Assembly (NCBI RefSeq): GCF_026151205.1
Contig: NC_087072.1
Coordinates: forward strand, 22,038,103-22,102,102
DNA length: 64,000 nucleotides
Source: Bolinopsis microptera
Taxonomy: Eukaryota > Ctenophora > Tentaculata > Lobata > Bolinopsidae
Direction of reading: 5' to 3'
The stretch's first letter is position 1; every line of letters starts with the position of its first letter. Position numbers and translations under genes: made by a program. Positions 54,801 to 64,000 of the stretch are shown here, in pieces. The notes beneath the pieces were generated by a model that worked only from the letters and a program-made list of their open reading frames with translations, was not told where the DNA came from and did no database searches.

Positions 54801-57800
54801 GGGAGCTGCTGCAGGGAGCTGCTGTTACTGGCCTCACGTCACACTATAATATTATCTCTTATACTGAGAGATGCCGCATTTTTCCAGTACCCTTGTCTTG
54901 CACTCTTTCTGTCTGGGGTTGTCGGACAAGAATTGTAATTCCTCTGTAGCTGGTCGGCTGCTTGATCTTCCGTAACATCTGCATACCTCGTACGCTCAAC
55001 TAATGATTTGGATAGCTGCTTTGTGACCGAGTGTAAAGGACAGTGCTGGACAGTGAAGGCAGGTGGTAGATTGCGTGTTACAAATCTGTAGTGCTAGTTC
55101 ACCTCAGGTACCGGATTATCTGTACAAGTATGAAAACTTTTTAACAGCGCATTCCGCCCGTTAAAGCGGCAATTTAAATAATTGACGCACTAAAAAGGCT
55201 CGGATCGGTAAAATTACGACTGCTAGAGCTTGTTTAACACTAACTTCACCTAACGGATCCGGCAGCTGAGGAATGTGACTAGTTGACTGCTTTGATGGCT
55301 CGTTAGGCGCCTCTTCCTTTTGATTGGTCGTATACAAATCCTTAAACTAGTCACTCTTACATATTGTTAATTAGTTTATACGTAGTAATATAATTATGTA
55401 TAGAGTGCCACGAAGTTGTATTCTGTTGTTGTATTTTGCTTGGACAGTGTTGATTTAATCTCGTAAAAATTGAAGTCAATTTTTAAATTCTGATGCTATT
55501 TAAGTTGTGATAAACATAACATTTTACTTCAAACGGGTTCACAAAGTTGACCGCGTGAGCTCAAACAGGGTCTTCCTCCCGTGTGAGTTTTATCAGTTTT
55601 ATGAGTTTTTAAGGAACTTGTTGAAATTCCAAATATCTTGATTGAGCATGCTATAAATTTTCATCCATTATTAGGATTAAATTGGACTATTTATCACTTT
55701 GTTTCATGCTGACGTACGTTTAACTGAATTTGATTGCTTATATTAAGATTTGTGTGGAGGGGTCATTATATAGAGCAGTGGCACCTGCTCCGGAGAAAAC
55801 AGACACTCCTTCAACCTTCTTCTACATGTCTTTTGATTTTAGGTTCTTTACTAGTTTTCAGTCGCAAACCCTTTGACAAGTTCATTTTGACATGATATTT
55901 TATAATGAAACTGAATGTCTCAGCCAGGCTTTTCCGCCGCCGCCTGGTCTCAGCATTCCCGAAACAGTTTTTTCTCAAGGGTCGACTGAGTCCTCGGCCT
56001 CGGCCTCGGTTTAACCGAGGAATAGCGATTTTTCCTCGGCCTCGGCCTCGGTTATATCAAAGCAAAATTTCCTCGGCGTTGGCCTCGGTCGCAAATCCTG
56101 CCCTCGGTCGACCCTTGTTTTTTCTACTTCAACAACCTTGATAGATTCCTTTGTTTCTTATGCAAAACCTCGACACGTTATTAATTTTTTGAAATAATCT
56201 TGCTTATTATCCTATTAAATTAAATTTATCCAGCTGTAAAATATTTAAAAACCAGACTTACTTGTCCCCGGACACTTTTCCTCATCGAGTCCGTCCGCAC
56301 AGTCCTCGTTACCATCACAAACCAGTTCCGTGTTAATGCACTTCTCCGGGCACTCAAACATGTCATGTTCAACACACGCTGGTTGGAGGAGGTACCTTCA
56401 TATTACGCTCAACTTGATTAATCAGTACACATGATAACTTCTGTATAATAAAAAGCTCCTGTTTAAAAATAGAGGCCCCCCTACTTTGTATGTGATTTTA
56501 TGATATTAGCGAGCAGAATCCGAGTAATAGAGTGGGTTGTGGCTCAGATAAACACATACTGATTGATCATACCACTGTTATACTTTATAGTAGTAACCAG
56601 ACTAAGCAAAGTGTCGAGCAAACCACTCATTATCACTTCGCTGTATTTGAGTACATACAATATACATATTTATTACATATGTATAATGTATATCTTGAAT
56701 AACTTGGGATATGGTCCCAGAAATAGTGGTCCACCATGCAGAGCCGTTAAAACTGTTAGCTGACTCACCTTGACATACTACTTCGCCCGCCGGCTCCCAC
56801 TCTTGCAACTTGTTCTGAGGGGTGCATGTTTTAGTAGCGTTACTATCCACAGAGAGAACGGTAGCTCCCACACAATTGTAAGTTATCTTGTCTCCAGCCT
56901 CGTACAGTGTAGAATTGATCTGACCCTCTGTCTTGGTAAACGTCCCGGAGTCGACCAGGGGTGGCGCTGGACAGATCTCAACTGAGGGGTTTATAATGTC
57001 ACGTGATACGATCAGAATCAGTTGTGCTGGACAGATCTCAACTGAGGGGTTTATAATGTCACGTGATACGATCAGAATCAGTTGTGCTGGACAGATCTCA
57101 ACTGAGGGGTTTATAATGTCACGTGATACGATCAGAATCAGTTGTGCTGGACAGATCTCAACTGAGGATCAGAATCATAAATTAGTTGCTTCATTTTTTA
57201 TTCATGTCTTCCGACCTAATCGAGTTATAAAAGGTCGATATTAATATAATATGTAGGTTCTTTTGCGATAGTCAAAACGCGACAACTAGCGCTGGATGGC
57301 GACAACTAGCGCTATCCAGCGCTAGTTGTCGCTATCCAGCGCTAGTTGTCGCGTTTTGACTATCGCAAAAGAACCAATATGTATATTAATATAATATGTA
57401 TATTAATATAATATGTATGTATATTAATATAATATGTATATTAATATAATATGTATATTAATATAATATGTATATTAATATAATATGTATATTAATATAA
57501 TATGTATATTAATATAACATGTATATAAATATATATATTATATAATATACATCATAAAATATGAACGACTCTCTCCGCTGTAGATACAGCTGGCCAATGT
57601 GTCACGGTTTATTAAAGTTGTTGAACATAGCTAGTCCCAGTTATTGGTTGCACCTTTCACTCCAGCTAATTTCATAGATTAGCCCTAGAGGGTCTGGGAG
57701 TTGGGTGCTGGACCTTATACGTAGCTCTATGTTGTGGGTTACCTGGGTAACCAGTAATGTTGTGGGCTGACAAATTGTTTATCGGCTAACATCGCTTAGC

Positions 57801-60800
57801 AAAACCTATAACGCGAACGACATTTAAGCGATATTGAACTTTAACTGAATGTAGTGAAAATATAATGATCTGAATTAGCCATCTCCTGAAATTTTCGAAG
57901 TCCAATTTTAGAATTCTAGAAACATTTCACCACTATTACCATTCAGATGAGCAGATTTGATTGCTAGGAAGTCGGGAAATATTTTTCGTAATTTTCTTCA
58001 TTCAGGCAACTAAATGTAAACCGAAAATGGCGTACATTGTATCTATTTCCATGTTTCGCTGTTTTCCTCATTTGCCCAAAAAGTCTGTCGATGGAGAAAA
58101 AAGTCTTGCTCTGTCATAGCTACAATGTCACGCCCAGTGCAGCTGATGATGACGCTTTCAATGGATCTCGAACATTGTATTAACAAGTTGCGCGATATAA
58201 AGGCGATTATTTGTTTACCGATTCTTTATTTACCGCATAGAATATATTTATTATAATTATAACTTCTAACAGCATATTGTATAACTATAATCTATATAGG
58301 CTGTCCGCCTTTTCGTATTATTTGTCGATAAGATTCTTGGTGTGTCCCTGTTTAAATGCAGCTGAGCCGTCACATAAAATTAAAGTAGCGGCTTTAATTC
58401 ATGTTGATGTTCTGTCAAAATCGTGGAGCTGATATTTGACGGACTATTGCTTAGAATCCCCAGATAATATACACATCACGTTAACTGGTGATGTGTTCTC
58501 GAAACTTCGGATAATTTGCTTCTTGAACGTTTGGAATTTGGCTAGGAATATACGCTTGATATTTTCCTTACCCACGACGATTTTAGTTTCTGAGAAATCT
58601 AGGTCAGATGCTCGGAAAGTCGATTTGTTAACCTTTTCATTTAACGTTTGTTACCTTAAACTGTTACTGTTAAAGCTAAATTACACTCTTTACTCTTTAG
58701 TGGAGCTACTTAGGGGGACTTACATCAATCATCGGATTTTACTGAATGGGAAAATTCAAGTAATTTTATATTTCTTGCAGCAGTTTTGACTTTGTCACCC
58801 AGCAATAGTCTGGCTACACGTTTAGTGGACTCATTCATGAACCTATTTCTAATGAACATCAATTCAACTATATCATTTCATCTTATCTCAAAATAGCTTA
58901 ACTTCACAGGTCGCATGATATCTGTTTGGACCAAGACGCCTGCTCAAAACCAATCGTGTTATCATTATCCGGGCCGGTTTGTGATAAGAAATGAGTTTTG
59001 TAACACGCGAACACGGGCCGGTAGTTAAGATCAGTGCAATCTCTTATTATGTTTACTGAGCGAGAGAAGGGGGGTACATATAATCAGGACATGGTCGCTA
59101 CACTACTGTTCTAAATACAGAACAGCCATGGGGAGAGAGAGTGAGAGAGAGAAAGAGGGAAGGTTGTTGTGGACGAGCTACTGCGATTCAATCATCTTGA
59201 TTGCCTCTTGTAAAATAGCTGTTTTGGTGAAGCTCACAAGTAACATATCGTAACTATCTACACAGTATCACCATTGGTATTCCCTTTAGTTTAACAGTTC
59301 ATCAACGGATTGGTAATGCCCGAAAATACAAGGGTTCTGTTAATCACATGGAAATTTGTAATAATAATTTGTTAGATAATTCCCACTCTTGTTCCATTGC
59401 GAGGGTTCGACATCATCTGTTTGTTTGTTGTTAACTTTCATGTGATACAAGGCAGTCAGAAACGTCCATTAGATTATTTTAGGTATTTTCGATGGTTACA
59501 ATTGGGTCGCGTAGTAGATTATATTGACAGAGATGTTTGTAATTGTATAATTATTATTTACAAAATGACAAATCTTCAGCATCATGTGAAATGTATTGTA
59601 GGCTTCGGAGGACAACCAGTTCCATGTGATTTCGTCATTTAAAATTTATCAAATCTTCTTGGATTTTGAATATTTTCTTGGATTTTAAAATTTCATTTGG
59701 ATTTTAAATATTATCTCCGAAATTTCAAATCTTCCACAGATAAAGTACTTATGCGCAAACCATGGCACATACATTATACAATTACAGCATTTCTTACGGT
59801 TGTCATAAGAAGAATTTACCATTGTGGTAAATAGGACCACCTTGTCAGTACTTGTCCCCTACCCCAAATTATTCTAGCAACACCAACCTTTAACCACTGA
59901 GTGTTTTGTGTCTTTCTACTAACTTACTTCACAGCTAATTACTACTATTCTGTGAGTCAGGAGTCTTCTTTATTGTTAGTACAAGACCCATTATATGTCT
60001 TTATTGTTACCCTGGCCTTAAAGACTTGGCCTGACGTCATTAGGCCAAGTCTTTAAGGCCAGGGTAGTCCCACGACCCACACGTTTAGTCTTGGTATCGA
60101 CCTTGTTCATAACTTTTTAACTTTCCGCTTAACCGTTACGGATAGGTTGATCAAGGGGGATTGAAGACTGCAGATTTAATTCCGACTTGAAGGTATTTTT
60201 CTTATTCAGTAGTCTGACTCTTAGTCAGTACTTACTTGATTGCACTGTTATGTCTCCTCGCTTGTTCTCTAGGATAGTCCCCCAATTAACCAGAAGATCG
60301 TCCTCATGAACTTCGTTCCTGTTAGAAAGATTTATTATTTAATTCATTTTCATATACGGTTGTATGTATAGACTATAGTTATATATAGTTAGTCCAGAGT
60401 TGTTAATATTTTTTAATTTAAGTTGAGTAATTATGATGAATATTCATTTTATGCATTATGACGGCACGAGTTTCAATGATCAAGGGTATTAATTTTATCA
60501 TTAAAACGTCGAGTCATTTGTTCCGCTGCTAAAAATATAATAAGTTTACGTCATATTTTATGCGGTTAATTGACAGTATTTAACATAAATATTAATAGAG
60601 GTTGTTGGTATATCTTGATGCGTTATTTAACTTTTTTATTTTGTTGAAGTTTAAAATTTTGAATTATTACTTTTACTTAAAGTTTTGTTAGTTCTTATTG
60701 AAAAATTAAATATTTAGTTAAGGTAGCCGCCCTGAACCGAAAATTTGCATTTTATAATATCTATCCTCGATACGAGCGAGATTTAATACCCTGTTTAGCT

Positions 60801-63800
60801 TCATTTAATTCAGTAGTCTGGAACCGCCCAGTGACCCGATAAAATGGTGAAATGTTTTACGTCGAAAACTGCTGAGTTATTGTGTTCAACAAGTTAATGG
60901 TTATAGTATAACGGAACCAGTATAACTTATACTGGTTCGTCCACAACTGGTGTGGCTTGATTATTGCTGTTATACTGGTTCCGTCCACAACTGGTGTGGC
61001 TTGATTATTGCTGTTATACTGGTTCCGTCCACAACTGGTGTGGCTTGATTATTGCTGGTTCCGTCCACAACTGGTGTGGCTTGATTATTGCTGTTATATC
61101 GACTGATCAAAATAAATGAAGAAATATTTCGACCCGTTTCGAACAGGTATGGCCGATATTTCTACGGTAATTTGATTACTAATCAAATTAAAGTCAGGCT
61201 CCAGCTCAAAATATGGGTAATCAAACTCGAAAGACTTAATCCTGACATTATCAACTGACACTTACCACATTCCCGACAAGACACCGCACAGGTGTCATTA
61301 ACATATGTTCCCGAATTTCCCTAATTGTATTAACTCGTCTCACCTATCGACCATGCTTTTGATCTGTTGTGCTGTGAGTGCTTTTCCCCAGAGATTAAGT
61401 TCGGTGATATCACCCCCGAATCCCCGGTATCCTCGGAACGAGTTGAAGCTCTTCATGATCCCCAAATAGACCGTTCCACCACCAGATATTGTCTTCCCCT
61501 TCGTTAGAGTCAGCAGCCCTGAGCAATGTATAGTTTTTCTTAAATATCTTGAATTTTAGTTTTTCTTAAATATCTTGACTTTTAGTTTTTCTTAAATACC
61601 TTGACTTTTAGTTTTTCTTAAATACCTTGACTTTTAGTTTTTCTTAAATACCTTGACTTTTAGTTTTTCTTAAATACCTTGACTTTTAGTTTTTCTTAAA
61701 TACCTTGACTTTTAGTTTCAGCAGCCCTGAGCAATGTACAGTTTTTCTTAAATACCTTGACTTTTAGTTTTTCTTAAATACCTTGACTTTTAGTTTTTGT
61801 TGATCGCTCTACTCAGATATAAGAATATTTAACTCGTTTACACTATTTTAGGAATAGAGCAGTAGGTATATTAGTACTAGTAGAGCAGTAGGTACTAAAG
61901 CAGTAGATATATTAGTACTAGTAGAGCAGTAGGTATTTAGGCTAGATTTTAAGTTTTTAAGTCTACAAAAACCTCTTGCTGTACTTTTATTTATTTTTGC
62001 AGAACATTTATTTTGGCCAAAGTAAGATAATATGCCCTCCATCATTCAGCCATTAATCTTTGCTAGTGAAACTAAAACATCTCTTAACCGTACAGTTAAC
62101 ATCTCCACAGCTTATGAACTACCGACTGGAGATATCAATATTAAATTAAATAGCCGTCAAAAAATTGTTGCACTCTACAGCTTTTAGTCGGGAAGTGCAG
62201 TAAATAGGTGACAAGTAGGAAATGTGCATAAAGCTGATCATTTGGAGCGTCGTTTAGAGTTCAAAGTGTCTCAATAACTGTGCTTATCCGCTCCTAATAT
62301 CGATTATCTCGTATTTGTCATCACTTCCAAACATATTTCTCGGACTATGACACTTTCTACGCCCGTTGCCCCACCTTGTGCTCACGAGGAAAATAACATG
62401 ACATAAGAAGTTGAGGAAGTGATAGCAGGTAATATTAGTTCAAACCTGTCTGGTTGTTGGTGACCTCCTGTCCGTCCCGGTACCCCCTCCAGCGTCCCGT
62501 ATTGTCCCACGTGAAGCAGGTGGTGTACCACCTGTCCGTTGCTATAGCGATGGAGGGAACTGCTCCAACTTGTTGGTCGATCCCAGCCATGTAGAAATGC
62601 ATGTGTGTCTGGGTGTTTAATAAAGGGGATTACAGCAAAGCACCACCATGCGGAGTTATTGTGCCTAAAATCTGGTTACTCGCTCCCAATCATGGAGAGG
62701 TTAGACCTTTTAACGTGATCATTTCCAGGAATTTTAAAGTAAATTTTTGACTGGAAAAGTGGTCTACACTATTTGAAAAGTCATTGAGATCTCATGTTGC
62801 TTAAAAATCTGGTTGATAGCTCAATTCTGTAATCCTGTAATCTTAGGTGCTAAAAGCTTAAATGTGACCATTATGTCAACGTTTACATACGTAATCAAAA
62901 TTGCTCGAATTATCTACCACAAACAGAATGAATCCGCTCTTCCAGTGACTCTCTTACCGATTATATTACGTTACCTTACTTAAAACACTGAAAGGCGGAA
63001 GAATCTGATTGTATAAATGGAGCTGCAATATCAGAAGACCACGTGATAAGGACCAGCTCTTGACTGTTTCATTTCAAATTAGATCAAAGCTCCCAAGTTG
63101 GATTGTGGGCAATATTAATTGAAAAGCCACGTGTTGCTTAAAAATCTGGTTCATAGCTCTCAATCATGGAGAGGTAAGGAATTACAACGTGACCATTTCC
63201 AAGAATTGCGTTTGACTCGAAAAGCATTACCAATAATTATTATATATTATAATGTTAGAACAAATATTTGCTCTCATGAACTTTATAATAAACATTGCCA
63301 GACAGTGAGGGGACCATAAAAAACTTAGCTCCTAAGATTATATAACTCCGTAATCTTAGGTGCTAAAAGCGACCACTATGTCAACTTTTACTATGTATTC
63401 AAAATTTCTCGAATAATCACCATAAATAGAATATGTCCGCTCTTAAAGGCGACCCTGGCCTTTATATTACCTTTCTTTATTGAGGTATTAAAACACTGAA
63501 AGCTAGTTACGCGATCGCGAGTAATTTCAATTCTGCTCGTGCCGAAATGAGAGAGTACAACGTGAGGAATAGCTGTTAACTGTTTCATTTCGTTTTTCAG
63601 CTGATATTTTCTTTAATTATGTCTCAAGCTGTCAAGCCATTATTTGATAGTGTCATTGATTTCTGATCCACTATCGTTTATTTCATATTCTATGTTCATG
63701 CTGTAAGCATTTTGTTCAACATTACCGGTTACCTTATGTTTCTCAAGGACGATCTCTTCTTTGAACCCATCCACTGTTGTCACGTAAGAAAATATCGTTC

Positions 63801-64000
63801 CGATTTTCACGTCTGATTTGATGATTGCACACATCGTAAATTCTGAGGGATAATGTTTGGTAATTATGTCAATGTGCATGCAACCTGGTGAAGTTATTAA
63901 TTATTTATCAGACTTATAGCACTGAGCAAATATTCCAGAAATGAAATTGACAAGTTACCGTGAAACTGCCATCATTTGAAATATTCGTAAAGTCGAAAAA
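48812..64000 (-). CDS. Receptor tyrosine kinase with pentraxin, sushi and LDLa ectodomain (5' end beyond window)
   Basis: Minus-strand exons, phase-consistent: 63733-63842, 62446-62608, 61344-61518, 60236-60318, 56769-56981, 56262-56378, 52916-53049, 51112-51241, 50504-50751, 50139-50391, 49811-49926, 49570-49668, 49380-49469, 49009-49257, 48812-48880. The first four form a pentraxin/LamG-like domain ([10 protein letters not shown]...[36 protein letters not shown]). Next come a sushi domain ([10 protein letters not shown] to VVC) and an LDLa repeat ([16 protein letters not shown]). The TM helix ([20 protein letters not shown]) is directly spliced to the LDLa exon. The kinase shows [37 protein letters not shown] and DVWSFG, so it should be active. 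The tail carries EYVPV, QYKNV, EYAQV and DYMNT, candidate SH2 sites. The sushi and LDLa exons are bounded by phase-1 introns. More 5' exons, including any signal peptide, lie at or beyond 63843-64000. Confidence 0.93.
53050..56261. other. Large RTK intron
   Basis: No exon found. A CCTCGGCCTCGG-rich imperfect repeat lies at about 55988-56115 and contributes to a spurious Arg/Pro-rich frame. A CAGCTG/GCTGCTG-rich patch lies near 54785-54830. The neighbouring intron 51242-52915 likewise has only a short unconvincing frame on the plus strand (52514-52855). Confidence 0.5.
56961..57172 (-). repeat. 60-bp tandem repeat containing the sushi-exon splice acceptor
   Basis: Three full units and one partial unit (starts near 56961, 57021, 57081, 57141). 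On the minus strand each contains AACCCCTCAG|TTGAGATCTGTCCAGC, identical to the native acceptor and first 16 exon bases at 56981. The native site is the last in transcript order. Beyond these bases the copies diverge from the exon (GCACAACTGATT instead of GCGCCACCCCTG). Confidence 0.9.
57256..57375. mobile_element. Near-perfect palindromic MITE with AATATGTA target duplication
   Basis: 120 bp; the two halves are almost exact complements (GGTTCTTTTGCGATAGTCAA ... ), with GCGACAACTAGCGCT repeated in each arm. Flanked by AATATGTA at 57248-57255 and 57376-57383. Inserted in a TTAATATAATATGTA repeat. Confidence 0.9.
57384..57545. repeat. TATTAATATAATATG tandem repeat
   Basis: About nine units of roughly 15 bp (ATTAATATAATATGT) with small indels. 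Target region of the adjacent palindromic MITE. Confidence 0.85.
57546..60007. other. RTK intron, no exon recognised
   Basis: Contains a short GAGAGAGA tract near 59134-59160 and several short open frames without family resemblance. Nothing further is supported. Confidence 0.4.
60008..60066. repeat. Perfect 25-bp-arm palindrome
   Basis: TACCCTGGCCTTAAAGACTT plus GGCCT, a 9-base loop GACGTCATT, then the exact inverse. Probably the minimal remnant of a fold-back element. It lies 170 bp downstream, in transcript terms upstream, of no splice site; the nearest exon starts at 60236. Confidence 0.85.
60910..61095. repeat. About 44-bp tandem repeat in an RTK intron
   Basis: About four units of GTCCACAACTGGTGTGGCTT followed by GATTATTGCTG, with or without TTATACTGGTTCC. 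Not adjacent to a splice site (nearest donor at 61343). Confidence 0.88.
61519..61800 (-). repeat. 26-bp minisatellite upstream of, and copying, a pentraxin-exon acceptor
   Basis: The plus-strand unit TTTTTCTTAAATACCTTGAC plus TTTTAG is repeated about nine to ten times. The native acceptor on the minus strand is ACATTGCTCAG|GGCTGCTGA at 61518. A second copy of that acceptor with the first exon bases lies inside the array at about 61720-61740 and is again followed by repeat units. Confidence 0.88.
62609..63732. other. RTK intron with duplicated AGCTCCYAAG-type segments
   Basis: Two related stretches (about 62640-62990 and 63060-63530) share blocks such as AATCATGGAGAGGTTAG/AAGGA, TAATCTTAGGTGCTAAAAGC and AAAACACTGAAAG. 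This indicates a diverged internal duplication or two copies of an unnamed repeat. No coding exon was found. Confidence 0.45.

Noticed and set aside
55905-56141. Arg/Pro-rich 78-codon protein
   Set aside because: Mostly translation of CCTCGGCCTCGG repeats.
63843-64000. Definite next upstream RTK exon at 63958-64000
   Set aside because: The open block (NISNDGSFT before GTAACT) has phase 0, while the exon at 63733-63842 needs phase 1. It may be coding, but the junction could not be resolved at the window edge.

Overview
The window is nuclear DNA from a metazoan. It is AT-rich and intron-dense, with short coding exons (about 19 to 470 nt) bounded by GT..AG sites, animal gene families (CAMTA, RAB23, TPPP/p25-alpha, a receptor tyrosine kinase) and heavy mobile-element debris. 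A marine invertebrate, possibly a cnidarian, fits the gene set and element types, but the sequence alone does not settle the phylum. I built the gene models by hand from splice signals, reading phase and family resemblance. No search or transcript evidence was available.

Layout. 1-1530: a Penelope-like reverse transcriptase gene (minus) broken by one in-frame stop. 1737-3899: two orphan candidate exons and a GC-rich minisatellite. About 4280-11890: a direct segmental duplication carrying two complete four-exon TPPP genes (minus). Each copy has one mobile element the other lacks, so the paralogues serve as each other's empty sites. 12884-28871: a complete 15-exon CAMTA gene (minus). Its 6.4-kb intron encloses an intronless 1380-codon gene on the opposite strand (19572-23714), which reads as a long helical solenoid joined to a multi-pass membrane domain resembling XK-related proteins. 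30529-39015: an element graveyard holding a truncated retrotransposon with a 31-bp target duplication, LINE RNase H and RT fragments, and fold-back MITEs. 39229-44659: a complete eight-exon RAB23 gene (plus). 45145-45426: a hAT-type MITE. 46476-47180: an intronless two-TM protein (minus). 48812-64000: a receptor tyrosine kinase (minus), open at its 5' end, with the architecture pentraxin - sushi - LDLa - TM - kinase - tyrosine-rich tail.

The most unusual signal is recurrent. At least five tandem-repeat arrays are built on native splice sites. RAB23 exon 1 is followed by about 31 copies of a 19-bp unit, nearly every one carrying the exon's own 5' splice site. RAB23 exon 3 is preceded by about 2.4 kb of an AG-poor 13-bp repeat that runs directly into its 3' splice site. 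The donor of a CAMTA CG-1 exon lies in the last unit of a minisatellite. The acceptors of the RTK sushi exon and of one pentraxin exon are both duplicated in arrays. A second theme is a set of non-autonomous DNA elements with 8-bp target duplications, two of which terminate in homopolymeric G/C runs.
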